Source of the DNA: Vanilla planifolia
Taxonomy: Eukaryota; Streptophyta; Magnoliopsida; Asparagales; Orchidaceae
Length of the DNA: 64,000 bases
Direction of reading: 5' to 3'
NCBI GenBank assembly: GCA_023846275.1
Contig: CM043877.1
Location: 17,466,607 to 17,530,606 of the forward strand
Positions 1 through 12,039 of this stretch are shown in pieces (positions within the stretch are counted from its first letter, which is position 1; each line of letters starts with the position of its first letter). The position numbers and the translations under genes were made by a program. Below the pieces are notes generated by a model. That model was given only the letters and a program-made list of their open reading frames with translations. It was not told where the DNA came from and did not search any database.

Positions 1-545
1 CTCAATCATTGGTTCAAAATACAATCACATGACAAATATTGATGGTAGACATTCAATCAACTCGAGTCCCAATACTAGCACTTGAGACATGAACTTCGAG
101 TTCTAATATTCAAACCTAATTTTCTGATGCTAGTTTCACTTGACAGTTATAATTAATTATATTATAAGAGTAAAAGACACACTTACTCTAGGTGGTCAGA
201 TTATTAAAACTGTTTATCAAAATGATAGTTGTAATTGTCTCAAGTGTCGAATGACATCAAGATACATCAGTCAGTCCAATTATAAACAGGCGCCATTGGG
301 GGTTCCGACTCAGGGATCCTCAAATCAATTTTCATATCTTAGTTCAGCTAAGGAAGCTCAGATGTCTGCTAGCTCTTTGTATTCCTTTTTTTTTGGGAGA
401 GAATTTTATTTTTTTTTGTATTCTTTTTTGGTTAATCCTTAACTTATGAGGGTGCAATCCTTCTTTCTCTCTTTCTATTCTAGATAACCTTCTCCTTTAG
501 GCTCTTAATTAAGCTTCCATTACAACTTTCTTGAATCCAATGTCA
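1..545 (+). repeat. 5' LTR remnant (left end cut by window)
   Basis: Bases 1-62 align with 10388-10450: both open with CTCAAT(C/T)ATTGGTTCAAA and continue through a GACAAA(T/C)ATTGATGG block. Later blocks also match in order, including CTCAGAT(G/A)T(C/A)TGCTA near 358 and 10767, and (G/T)GTTAATCCTTAACTTATGA against GGTCAATCCTCAACCTATGA. The right boundary is approximate, and no primer-binding site could be fixed. Confidence 0.62.
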
Positions 546-1829
546 ACATTAACATTTTTTAGCATTGTGTATAACTTTAGCAAAAAACAAAAAATTAGAA
601 GGAAAATCTTTGATTTTTTATTGAGGCTCTTGATCTACATGATCAAGAGATGTTTCAAATCCCGTAGGCTCTACCTCAGTTGTTGCATGTTTACAATATC
701 TCTTTTTTTTCTTTTAGCCTTGTCTTTCATTTGTTCTAGAAGCAGATGGATTATTTTATGAAAACCTTCTCAAGTCTATCTTCTCCAATAATAAAGCAAC
801 TCAAAACTAAGCTAGCAACTCCCTTAAAAGATTCAACACCAAACCTCTCTCCTTGTAACCCTATACCAAAGGCCAGGAAACCATCCTTGCTACACTTGAG
901 CCTTGTCAACTTTCTTCCAATTCTAAAGATCTTGCACCGCAACTCCACTCTCAACTCCATCCAATTTGTACTCCACTACACTATAACTTTGGGCCTCTTG
1001 CTTCCAATTCAGCTACAGCTTCAATCCTTTTGCAGCTTGGATTCAAAGCTCCATCGATTCTACCTCCATGTCCATCTGGCCATCTGCCTTATGTTCCATC
1101 TTTTATCACTTTGCTAAGATTCTCTTATCATTCTGATGTGATATCTCACTACCTTTGAGTGTATGGTTATAACTCACATGTCGTGAAAGATATTTTACCT
1201 TTTTTGAAGTTCTCTTCACTATGCTTCTCCAAAAGTTGTAGCCACTATTCTCTTCTTTCTTTTTTATTAAAACTCAAACCCCCATTTTTTTGAGGGAGTT
1301 GAGATGTAGTTGGCTTGTATGCTATGAGTGGACTCTTCAAGTGTAAAGTTTTTTTGTTCTTTTGAAATATTTATCCTTTGAATGGTTATGAAAGTTGTCC
1401 CTCAAATCCATATTTTGTTTTTTTGCTCTTTTGCATGTTGCATAAGACCTAAGAAGATTTTAGAGTCTCTTCTTGATTTGATTTTGTTTAAATTAAAGCA
1501 TCGTTGTGCCTTTCTCTAGCTCTTCAAAGGTGACCTTAGAGAAGCAGACTAGGACTTTCATTTGACCAGGGCAACTCTCATCAAGTCATCATTATCTGTT
1601 GGTTTTTAAAATTCCTTTGTTATCCTCTAAGGCCACTCTAGGGGATTTTTTTTATTAAATTATCTTCTTTATTAATGGTGAAGAGTTCTCTTATGTTCTT
1701 ATTGGCAGCTCAAGAGAAAGGCACCTTCATCCTAGAAGCCACCCAAACTCAAGAACCACCTTGTACCAAAATGGAAGTTTGGTTGTCATTTCCTTTGCAA
1801 AACTTGTTGAGGACATTCTCCACTAGTTT
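546..1829. other. Leader/gag region of the gypsy remnant, nothing recognisable
   Basis: AT-rich and pyrimidine-rich sequence between the 5' LTR and the first recognisable gag remnant. A short open frame at 746-1117 (123 codons, Leu/Ser-rich) has no domain I recognise and is most likely chance or decayed gag leader. Confidence 0.4.
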
Positions 1830-2090
1830 TCTTAGCTCCTTGTCTTGATGCTCCTTTGAACGCCTCTCACGAAGTTGTGTTAACTGCAATAAAGAATGAA
1901 GGCTTGTAGTAAAAGCCAATGCCTTTCTTAGTGAACAAAATAGAATAATCCAAATTCTACAAATTTTATGAGGATTATGATCATTCCAACTCTGAATGCA
2001 AGGCTCTGAAGTCGTTGATTGCAAGGTTGTTAAAAGTAGTGAAGTTGTCGGAGTATCGAGCCAAGAAGCTAGAACCTTTTGTTGACTGAA
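1830..2090 (+). pseudogene. gag C-terminal remnant
   Basis: On the + strand, in broken frames, there is a stretch reading LDVPLNASHEVVLTAIKN and then YKFYEDYDHSNSECKALK followed by LIARLLKV. In plant Tat/Athila-type gag proteins the equivalent part is a Pro-Leu-Asn motif, a zinc-knuckle-like F-H-x-D-x-G-H-x-T-x-x-C segment, then a Leu/Lys helix (KxxIExLI). The match is by pattern only. Stops and frameshifts rule out a product. Confidence 0.5.
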
Positions 2091-2384
2091 ATCAAAACTT
2101 ACCCAGTGTTGCTTCGTCCCAAACTGTTCATGGAATCAAGCCTTTCCATTGATGTTTATAGATATGAGCAAGATTTTTGTTAAAATTGTTTATGTTATAT
2201 CAAGAGGGAATCAAGATTACTCTCAAAGGTTAACTTTTTAAGATCTATTAAGAAGGCTTTATGGCAAATGTGATCATTCGACATATAGATTAGGCTTTGA
2301 TCTCCTTTGAGTTAGAAGATCTTCCTCCACTTTGTAACCCTTATGATTAGGCCACAATCATTTTGGATTGATAGTTAGTATTGA

Positions 2385-2630
2385 GGTTTGACATTGGCAA
2401 TTTTGTTGATCTTCTATTTGTGGATGCTTTTAACAAGATTGACGTTAATTGAAGCCTTGTACCCATTGCGAACTCTCTTGTTAGCTTCACAAAGGATACA
2501 AAAGCCTAGAGAGAAACATGAATTTGCCATTAACGTTGGGAAATTCTTTTGGCTAGGCGATGCACATGATAGACTTTTTACTGGTACCTGCTTTCTCCTT
2601 TTATAATGTTATCCTCGATTGGTCAACAAT
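2385..2630 (+). pseudogene. Retroviral-type aspartic protease remnant
   Basis: From 2390 the + strand reads DIGNFVDLLFVDAFNKIDVN, a TGA stop, then SLVPIANSLVSFTKDTKA. This corresponds to the D-(S/T)-G-(S/A)-S-x-D-(I/L)-L-F active-site loop of plant gypsy proteases and the following TPLxGFTGD region. The catalytic Asp is present but the following Ser/Thr is Ile. The in-frame TGA lies near 2450. Dead copy. Confidence 0.5.
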
Positions 2631-3029
2631 GAACAAGTTTGAGATGACTATCTTGTTTCCCACTTCTGCGTCAAATTCAATTATTTGATGAGTGTTATTT
2701 AAGTATGAGGAGACTTGCAATCAAGATGGTGCTATTTGGACACAATGAAGAGCACTCTTAACCCAGGACCTTAACTACCAAACTTCTAGCTAGAGTACTA
2801 GTTAACTTTGTTAGTTCTTGTATCTTTTTTCTTTGTTCTTTTGAGCCTTCAAATACTGTACATGTTGCTTTTGACCTTAATGAAAGTGAAAGAGCAATCA
2901 ACTTAAATCTTTTGGCAAAGTATTCTAATATCTTTGCTTGGACATCTTTGGACGTGTGTGGGATAGACATTCAATATTGCAGCATTTCTTAAATGTAAAT
3001 CTTGAACGCCTTGTAATTCACCAAAAGAG

Positions 3030-3830
3030 TTGCATCTTTAGAGTTGAAAAGCAATCTACAATCAAAGAAGAAATATCAAACATGTTGGAAGCTAACATCA
3101 TTTGACCTGTATTGCATCTTGTTGGGCTTGCCTCTGTGGTCCTTATTAAGAAGAGCGTGACAAGTGGTCTTTATTAGTCCAAAGGACTCCTATCCTTATA
3201 CTTGTATCAATTCTTTAGTTACTATCAAATTAATATGATTGAGGAGGATGACGAGAACTTTTATCACTAGTTTTGGAATTTCTTGCTATACAATTATGTC
3301 TTATAATATTAAGAAGAGTGTGGCAAGTGGTGCATATCTGTGGATTATATCGATTTTAGTTGTGTTAGTCCAACGGACTCTTATCCTCTTGTATCAATTC
3401 TTTAGTTACTATCAAATCAATATGATTGAGGAGGATGACGAGAGAACTTTTACCACTAGTTCTGGAATTTCTTGCTATACAATTATGCCTTATAATATGG
3501 AAAATTCTAGAGCTACTTATCAAAGAATAATTCTTACTATTTTCCAAGTTCAGAGAGGTAGAAATTTGGAAGCTTATGTTGATAACCTCTTGGTGAAAAG
3601 TAGGTAGTTTGAGATTCGTCTACAAGATCTCAAAAAAAACCTTGGGACTTACAAAAAGTTTAATGTGAGACTAAACTCCCTTGAAGTGCACCTTTGTTAC
3701 TTCCTCATGCAAGTTCTTAGCTTCATGGTCTCAAAAGAAGAAATTTAAGCCAACACAGACAAAGTAAACAATTTGATGAACATGCATTTTCCAAGGTCTC
3801 AAAGAGATGTTTTATGTTAGGTAGTTAAAT
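3030..3830 (+). pseudogene. Gypsy reverse transcriptase remnant with internal duplication
   Basis: Recognisable RT pieces run in order. IKEEISNMLEANII and ASVVLIKK form the lead-in. INMIEEDDERTFTTSSGISC and YTIMPYNMENSRATYQRI correspond to the fingers/palm motif before the catalytic box. EAYVDNLLVKSR is the YVDD box with the last Asp changed to Asn. Then come LQDLKKNLGTYKKFNVRLN, a decayed hydrophobic segment, and LMNMHFPRSQRDV. About 160-190 bases of the palm region are present twice in tandem (roughly 3150-3310 and 3311-3500), so the domain was duplicated after or during decay. Stops and the altered catalytic box show it is inactive. Confidence 0.68.
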
Positions 3831-4689
3831 TCCGGGCAAAGTTACCAACAGCTTTTCGCTCATGTATTCCGATAGCGCTTAGCAAAGCACAACCAACGCA
3901 CCATTTGGTAGGGTTAGTCGCCTAAGCTTATCAAGGCAAGCTTTAGCTATCACAATGGCGTCACCAAGGACAAAGTCATAGGGTAGACTTGTTTTGTCGC
4001 TTGCCACACACAATGTGGGCCAAGAGGGGGGCTTTTCTCTAGGGAACTTCGGAATCACTATTTAGACAAATTCTTGGAATCAATCATTTTTTTTTTGAAG
4101 TCTGGAAATAAAGCCCAATCATTCTTCAAATTGCTTCACAACAAGTTCAGGCTTTAGTGGATTGATAACTATGAGAAAGTTATTCAAGAGCTTAAATCTT
4201 ACTCGTTCCAATCTCTTCTCTTAAATAGTTTAGTCTTTAGAGAGCCTCTATTTATCCATCTCCTCGGTTCAAGCTCAATTGTTAGTTTTGTTTTGTTTTG
4301 AGAAGTTAATGGTTTTTAGTGCCCAATTTATTATGTCTTTCACTCTTTAAAAGATGTAAAGTTAAGATAATCTTGAGAAGCTAACCTTGGTTCTATTGAT
4401 GTCATTTCAATGATTGTATTAGTACTTCCAAGCTCACTCAATAAATGTAGTTGGTGATAAACCTTTGTAGTGCATCCTCAATTGATAGAGGCCTTTGGCA
4501 GATTACTAAAGTAATTGCTCGAGCTTGGTGACTTTAAGTTTGTTTTTGTTACTTGTTCATACATTAACTCCCATGTTTTAGCTGGTTTTTTGATGGAAAG
4601 AAACTCTTTTAAGTTAGATCATGAATCGTTTAACTTTTGGTATCTCTTCCTAGACAATGCCTTAGGGGAAGGATCTTGAGGCATTGGTT

Positions 4690-5040
4690 TTTTTTTTTCA
4701 TCCTAAAGCAAGTTCAGATTAAAGTAGGCATCAAAATTGTTTTCCTTGTCACTAACAATCAAGCTTAGTATGAAGTATTGGTTGTTGGTTTAATGTTTGC
4801 TTTAGAGCTACAAGTTAAGGTTCTGAAATATTTCATTGACTTTGCCATTTATCAATCTAGTCAATGAGTTGTTTTAGATAAGAGATTTAACTCTTAAAGC
4901 TTATAAAGCATTAGCATTGGCTCTTCTCTAGAAGCTCAACTAGATAAATGTAGTTGAAATTCTTTGAGAGCAAAATTATAAAGCTAATTTATTGGCCAAA
5001 AATAGAGATCTTCACAAAAGCTTTCCTCTTCTCTAGAAGC
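4690..5040 (+). pseudogene. RNase H remnant of the gypsy polyprotein
   Basis: A + strand stretch beginning near 4725 reads IKIVFLVTNNQA, a stop, then YEVLVVGLMFALELQVKVLK. This matches the pattern TNNxAEYEALxxGLxxAxELGV of plant gypsy RNase H domains, with the expected Glu codon lost. A few hundred bases downstream (near 4990) LLAKNRDLHKS recalls the ADxLAK end of the domain. Heavily broken. Confidence 0.45.
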
Positions 5041-5929
5041 TGAGTATTGGATCTTCAAATTTTCTAGATCTCTAACTCAAGAGGCCTCATTACTGGATAG
5101 GTCCTCTAGAATTTTATTTCAAGTCAGGGATTCTAACTCCTCTAAAGTTTTGATGCAAGGAGGGTCAAGCACCAAGCTCAGTGATATGTCATTGTCAAGG
5201 GTCAAGTCATTTGAAATTCTTTCCTCAAGCCCTTAAGTTTTTTCATCCTTCAAAGTTCCAATACATTATCAAGCATTATATAAGTTTTGCTATGATTTTA
5301 CCTTGAGTTGGAAAAAATGGTTTTGAAAAGTGTCGTATCATCAATCTTGTTTGAGTGTTTTGTATTGTCTTCAATTTTATTGTTTACTTTGATGTTTTTT
5401 GTGATATATTTATGTTATTTTATGTATTATCAAGTAGAAATGACAAACAATGTGTGATAGAGTAGTATCAATCATAATCTGACTCCTATTAAGAAATTGA
5501 GCTAATCGTGCATTGTTCAATTGTGTAATTCCATAGATAATGTAGTAAGCATAAGATTAAATATATAAAAAAATATAAAATGCTCCACATTCAAAAAGAC
5601 CATAATAGTAAAAAGCTAAAAATGTGAAGTACTTGTAGAAACATTTGAGGATAAATGAGCATCCTACAAAGAGATGGCATACACTTTTGGTTGATCACCT
5701 AGTTATTTAATCTTTGCTAGACCCTCTTGAAACTAAAACAGGTGTTGCCCCTCTACAATTCATGAATTGCAATAAGGCGAATGAAGCTTTTATCAAAATG
5801 GGTGCAACTTCTTGAAGCTTGGCTCTAAGCCACATCGTCGTGCCTGTCTTTCTTTCTAACCAATAATTCATAAATTGGAATAAATTTCAAGAAAAAAAGA
5901 ACTTTTGAGAAAAAAATACACTAGATAAA
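5041..5929. other. Decayed interior of the gypsy element
   Basis: This is where integrase would be expected, but no HHCC or DDE pattern could be read in any frame. The DNA is AT-rich with short broken frames only. Confidence 0.35.
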
Positions 5930-7400
5930 CAATGAGATTAAATATACTATCAAATTACTCAGATGAGGGTGATAGTAAAATATTTCTCAATATAATTTTT
6001 TTACAAAATAAAACTATAGCAAAACGTAGGCATATAATTATAATGTACACATTCAAAAATGGTTCCCAAATTGTATAATGTATAATAAGAAATGTATAAC
6101 TCATCACAGAATCCTCTCTCGAGAACCCATCTTAATTTGCACTAGGTTTTTCAACTCCGTGTACATCGGTGGCCTATTCTGTAATGTAAATAATTAATGA
6201 GTTTCACAAGCTTAATGAGTAAATTAACTATTTAAAGTAGTAAAATAGCATGAAATATAGTAAAGATAATACTCATAATAACAATGGAGCAATAACAATT
6301 ATATGATATTTCTAAATTATTCAAGCAAAAATATATCAATAATGTAAAATGAGTATTATGCTTATCCTTATGCATATGTATATATGAACTTATCGCATTT
6401 TTCATATTATAATACTTTTATTCATTATTTTGTAATCATCTCTTAATGTATTATTTCTCATGTTTTTTATGTTATTCTCATCTTGCTTAAAATAAGGGAT
6501 TCTGTTTTTCCTAAATGGCAATTATCCAATTTCATAATCATATTTTATCTCATTATGTTATGACCTTTGCCCTTAAGTACATATTAATTATATTCAATCA
6601 ACAATATATCTCAATATGTATTCATTGTTCACACCTCATCAAGTCCTGCACTATAATGCTAGCAACTATGTATATTATAATTTTGTATTGTGCTTGTCAA
6701 ACCTTTCACCCACAGTGCTAGTGACAATCTGTATCACAATTTTGCATAGTAAAAAACTAGTGCTCTTCTAACCCTGCATCATAATGTTAGAAACGAACAT
6801 AATTGCATTGTGGTCATTAGCCTTGCATTGTAGTTTTAGTGATGATGAATAGGTCATCTTATATATGGTATCATACCATTTATGTACGATCTAAGATCTA
6901 TGCTCATTAAACTTTGCATTATAGTGCTACCAACGTTCAACATGAATATCAACTATGGAATAATTCATAGGAAAACAATATTATTTCTCTTATCATTACA
7001 TATCATATTGTGTTATACCGTATTATTGTCATATTGCAATAGAAGGTTTATAAGGTCTAAAACATCATATTCAGTTGTTTTTTTTCCTCTTAATTTCTTT
7101 CCTTTTTCTTTTGTCATTTTTCTCTCTTATATTCTAATATGCTAATATACTTAAGTGAACACATACATGCATATATTTTAATATCATAAAATTTGGAAAA
7201 GTTATGCTCATATCAATACATTTCCTTAAACAAGAATTACTAAAAATATACTTCTATTATAGTTATTTAAATTTACTTATTGGTTTCTCTGGGATTATTT
7301 TTTTAGCATCCTCTTGTTCTTTGTTTTTTACACAACTAAATTGTATATAATTCATCATAATAGGTTCATTTTTTATTAAAAAAATATTCTCAATTCTTAT
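5930..7400 (-). repeat. Probable nested LTR fragment related to the 44.2-46.5 kb solo LTR
   Basis: The order of landmarks parallels the start of the solo LTR at 44237-46469. Both have a C-rich stretch with CATCT and a C(A/G)GTG motif, then GTAATGTAA/GATGTAAGC followed by AATGAG. Next come several imperfect repeats built on CCTGCA-C-(T/A)ATGCT near 6640-6930, and then a T/C-rich block. The similarity is patchy and the ends are not defined. Strand follows the orientation inferred for the better copy. Confidence 0.35.
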
Positions 7401-8399
7401 TTTTGCTCAAAACACCAAAAAAACTATATTTATAATTATCAAACTTTCAAAATCCTCAGACTTGAAAGAATGCCAAACTAATATCTCAGGAATAGAAAAC
7501 AATTGCAACCCTTGCAATCAACTAGAACTCAAAGAATGGGAACAAAACGCCAACTCATGCTTAACAAATACCAAGCTTTAAAGTTACAAATCAGACTCTT
7601 CTAACTACAACATATGCTATACTGCACCCAAAAGCAATTTAAGCAGCGAGCTAAGAACTCGTATAAACCCTTTTTGGGAACTTCAAACTTTTCTTCAAAA
7701 CAAGTAATACTAATGCAACTTGGACAGCAATTGAAGTAATGCAGCAAGACTTGATAAAATCACAGGCAAAACCTTTAAAAATCCATACATTAACCTCTTC
7801 ATGCTATCAACCACTCAAATTACTTTTTCTAAAAGTTTTTTCTCAAAGTTCTTGCTGTAGCAGCTACAAATCCCACAATTTCTACTGAAATTATTTCTTT
7901 GTTGCAGCCTACTAGAATTCCTTATTCCTTGCTTTAAGATTTCAGATTTCTTGTTATAACCAACATCTCTTCTTCTCTTTCTCCTCTATTTCTAGTCGTA
8001 GAACCAAGAAAAACTAAAATTGATGGAATTTTTGCTGGTCAAAATAAAAATTTAGCAATTGTGCACTTTTCTATGAAGTCTGCAATGCCCTTATCACTCA
8101 CAGTCTTGGCCTGGGAAGTGATGATCCTTCTAAACTTTTTAATTTCAATATCATATTGTTTATATTATGCTAGCCATTTGAAGCTTTGCTTCGAGTTGAA
8201 GGATATTACCGAGAGTCTGCATCAAGATAATGAGATGTTAGGCAAGTGGATTTATTGGTTAAGTACATCAATCATTTATACTTGCATTCCCGCACTGATT
8301 GATTGCTTTGCAGACGAGAACTAAGGTTTACAAAGGGGCAGCTATCTCATTATTTCTTATGGGTGATCAACTTGTGCTAGTAATGCTGCATCCTTTTGT
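7401..8399. other. AT-rich stretch without a recognisable gene
   Basis: Bases 7440-8050 are A/C-rich with no long frame. A short + frame at 8061-8324 (87 codons) is hydrophobic but resembles nothing I know. It overlaps the possible antisense coding tract that becomes clearer further right. Confidence 0.3.
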
Positions 8400-10063
8400 C
8401 CTTCTTTGCCATAGAGGTTAGCATTTTTGGAATAACCTTTGCAGTGACGTACACCCTCATTCTCCAGTTTAAGCTACAGAGACTCATCCTTCTTTCTTCT
8501 TTTTCTTTGATTGTGGTAGTCCACAAAAATTTGGATACCACTCTTTGTTTTCCTTATCTTGATGAGGGTCAGCTGTTCAAAGTTTATCTCCTTAGGGCTC
8601 GTGACTTGGCCTTGGGCTTTATTGACACTTATGTGCGGGGATCGAGAGTCTTATTTTCCCAAATAAAAATAATTTTATAAAATGCTAATTAAACTGTTAA
8701 AAAGAAAAAAAAAATTCATAGACAAGATAATTTTAACAAGAAAGTGTCTTACCTCCCGTTGTTGGCGAATCATCTATGTACAAAATTAGCTCCATTGTAG
8801 ATGCTTCTTCAAAGCCAACTTTGAAATAAAGAATGATATCCTCTTTTGTTGAATCTCCATTGAGACTTGAATGGATGCAAGTTGAGTGTCCTTTCCAATC
8901 AGCTCAAGTCTCTTGTCGTTGTGCATGTCCAATCATGAGATATGATTGGATTCACTACCAAGAGCCTCTACAATTACTTCTCTAAGGGCGTTTCTTCTTG
9001 GGATTCTTGTTATTGGCTAACTAATTAAAGGGAAATCTTCTTTGTCTTTTTTCTAAACTACTAGAGGGACAGGGACAACTAATCTAGTACTTGATGATTC
9101 TACTTTGTGTCCTCTCTCCCTTTGAGGAGTGGTCTTCTTCAACCTTTTGATGATGGCAATTAAAATCTCATCATCCTTCCCTAGGAGTTTCAGAACAAAT
9201 GATTAGCATCCTCTCCTTTGTCACAGAGGTAGCAACCTTCTCTTTGGCCCTCCTCTTCTCAAAATCTCTAGGACTTTCCAACAAAAGCCTTGACTTCAAA
9301 GTTGGCTCAAATAACTTATTCTTCACCATGACACTTGAGCCATCCTCTTTAGTGATTTTCTATCATTTGGCATTTATTCTCCAATCGGCAAAATATGGAA
9401 ATTCAACGTTATCTATATTTATAAGCTCTTTGAAAAGGAATAGAAGTCTCTTCATTTCCACTGGTTGTGTCAAAAATTCCTTCAACTTATTCTTCAGACA
9501 GTTAAAAGGGCCCTTCAATCTTTTGTTAGAATCCTGCAACAAAAACATATCTCTACCTCCAATTGTGATGACAAGAGGGGAAGTAAAACATCTTCTCCCA
9601 TCTCTTGGCTTGAAGTAAATAGATCCAAGTTATGTAAGGTTCTCCACCATCAAATATGAATAAGAAGTTTACTATTAACTATTTCAGGCTATTATTGTCT
9701 AGAACTTTGTTGAAAGCATCAATAATGGCCACTAGTTTGGTGCTAATTGAGCTAAAATGATGCTAAACAATAAAATTAACTAATTTTGTAAAAAAATGGT
9801 TGAGAAGGCACAAAAAGTTTCTAAAGAAAAAAATTTGTAAATATACAAATTTCGTTGCATTTGTTGGTGAATATTCGCTCCTCTAAAGAAGGCACCAGCA
9901 AGGCGATTTTTTGGTGAAGCCAAAAGTCATGCAGATTGGCAAAAATATCCTCCATCATCGCCTTTGACAGCTTGAAACCCTTGGTTTTTGCAAAGTTCTG
10001 GGTGATTAAATTTTCACTCTTAGGCTTGTTTTTGCTCCTTATGGTTATCTTCTTTGGATCCAT
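8400..10063 (-). pseudogene. Possible antisense ORF remnant of the gypsy element
   Basis: On the - strand a coding-looking tract starts at ATG 10061-10063 with MDPKKITIRSKNKPKSENLI, a basic, lysine-rich N-terminus. It runs 80 codons to a stop at 9821. After a decayed gap it resumes with KRLKGPFNCLKNKLKEF (about 9500-9530), then charged Lys/Glu-rich segments such as LLESPRDFEKRRAKEKV (about 9240-9290). It lies between pol and the 3' LTR. Some plant Tat-lineage elements are known to carry an additional antisense ORF there, and this remnant fits that position. The product is unknown, and the link to that ORF class is inference. Confidence 0.35.
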
Positions 10064-10384
10064 GGATTATAGGGTTTTAATTGTTGGAACTCAAAACGTA
10101 AGTAGAGAATAAAGCAAAATTGAGGAGCATGTGGTACAGGATTTCATGTAGGGTTAAGGATTTACATAATCGATTTCAATAGTTTTTAATTGGTTAGCCA
10201 AATTGAAAAGATGGTTTAATGCTATGATACGAGATTGTTACGTTCTTTTTATCTGCGTGTCATTCATAGTCCCATTAAGGTAGGCATGCCAATGGATTTT
10301 CTAATCAAAATGACCGTCCTTGCAAACAACTAAAGCAATCATGTCGTCTAAAAAAGGTGAATGAATATGCAAAAATTTGTAAGT

Positions 10385-10965
10385 TAAATCTCAATTATTG
10401 GTTCAAAGCACAGTTATGTGACAAACATTGATGGCAAATGCCCAATTTGTTGAAGGCTAGATACTTGAGGCTAGACCTTCGAGATCAATTGCTTGAGGCC
10501 AAACTTTCTAGATTATGATATGGGTCAACTTTTCAATGCAAGCTTCACTTGGTAATTATGATCGTTTCTATCATACCACCAAAAAATACGTACTTGCCCT
10601 TAGTAGTCAAGATATTGTAACCATTTATTAGAATAACAACTGTAATTCACTTACTTGTTGAATGACATTGGCATACTTCATCTACTCTGTTAACTATGAA
10701 TAGACCCTTTAAAGATACAACTCAAAGGATACATGGATCAATCTCTAAATCTATCTAGTTAAAGATGCTCAGATATATGCTAATTCTCTGAGTTTCTTTC
10801 TTAATCGTTAGAGAGAATTCTAGCTTTCTTTTTCGTATTATTATTTCTTGGTCAATCCTCAACCTATGAAGATCTAAGCTTTTTTTTCTCATTCTACTTT
10901 ATAAACCTTTCTCTTTTAAAATTTATTTTCTAGCATTTAAAATCTACGTCAATATTTTTCTATCG
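10385..10965 (+). repeat. 3' LTR remnant
   Basis: Direct partner of 1-545. Matching blocks occur in the same order: ATTGGTTCAAA, the TTGATGG block, the CTCAGATAT-ATGCTA block, GGTCAATCCTCAACCTATGA and CTTTCTCTTTTA. Boundaries are approximate. The sequence just upstream (10150-10384) may also belong to the LTR. Confidence 0.6.
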
Positions 10966-12039
10966 CACGGTCTTTTTTTGACCCCAAAATTATGCACAAT
11001 TGTTTATTGTATGATTGAGTTAGTTTTAACAATTAAAAATTTCAATTATCATTAACAGATGAGTAATTAATTTGTAAGTTATTATGATAATTGATCTTTA
11101 GATGTACAAACATATGCCATTTGATATGTTTTATTAAGTAAACATAGAATCATAAATTGACAAGCCAAATGTCCCAATTACTATATTAAATGATAAAATG
11201 AGTTTGCATAGTTTGAAAGTTCAACGCAATGTTATTGGTAGTTAATTTAGAACTTACAAGAATGTTCAAATATTTACCTCTAATAATATACTCACATTAG
11301 CACAATGGGCTATAAAGAGATTAGCATTATAGCACAACATTAATTTCATTGGCTAACTAAATTATACTGTCTAATAACTTTTTGTGTTATGTAATTTGGA
11401 TTTAGTATATATTCTTTTTGTAGATTTTGGTTGTACAAGTCTTTCCTGTTTAGTCGGTTTATTGGTTTCTTGGACTGTCTTTCTGTTACACTATTGTTGA
11501 AATGTACCTAAAACTAGCTTGGTAAATAAGGAAAGAAAGAAATTAAATTTGATCGCAAATGGGTTGAACACCTTTGGGCAGAATACGTGTTGGCCGGGAT
11601 TATTACACCATAAAAAGCATAAGTGGATAACCTGCTGGTTTTGGTTTCTCTATTGTTAACTCAAGTTTTAGTTATAAGGGTGATATGTTGCAACTTATAG
11701 ATTTTACATAATCCATTTAATCAATGGTGTTCATGATTTGACAGAGTGATATGTTTCAATTATGACATTTTAGTATGCAAGAATGACATGCTGATCTTTC
11801 TGATTTACCTTTGTCAGTAATTCCAGAGAAACCCATTTTAGTTCTATGGTATGTTTCTTCAAAACAGAATGCTAATATGAGATCAGAACTCTCCCTTGAG
11901 CCTTCTTTGTGTGGTGATTACTGTTTGTTTGCCATAGTTTGTAAAATTGATGAGTAAACATAACGTCTACTATCCAGTAGTCCTGCCCATTGGCGAGGTT
12001 CTTACCTCAAGCATTTTCATTTTTGGTATAAAATTATGG
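10966..12039. other. AT-rich intergenic DNA
   Basis: No long frame, RNA gene or repeat recognised. The upstream exons expected for the pBrp gene (the zinc-ribbon N-terminus) are not visible here. Confidence 0.4.

Larger units (their letters stand above)
1..10965 (+). mobile_element. Old Ty3/gypsy LTR retrotransposon remnant
   Basis: The first 11 kb reads as one badly decayed LTR retrotransposon. The opening ~540 bases resemble 10385-10965 in the same direction, as an LTR pair would. Between them, on the + strand and in gypsy order, are remnants of a gag C-terminus (about 1830-2090), an aspartic protease (about 2385-2630), reverse transcriptase (about 3030-3830) and RNase H (about 4690-5040). 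All are broken by stops and frameshifts. I could not find an integrase. The 5' LTR probably starts left of the window. The gag-pro-RT-RH order and the RT motifs fit the plant Tat/Athila branch, but that placement is inference. LTR identity looks like roughly 70%, so the insertion is old. Confidence 0.72.

Noticed and set aside
140..442. 100-codon + frame at the left edge
   Set aside because: It lies in the region repeated at the 3' LTR. No conserved protein feature.
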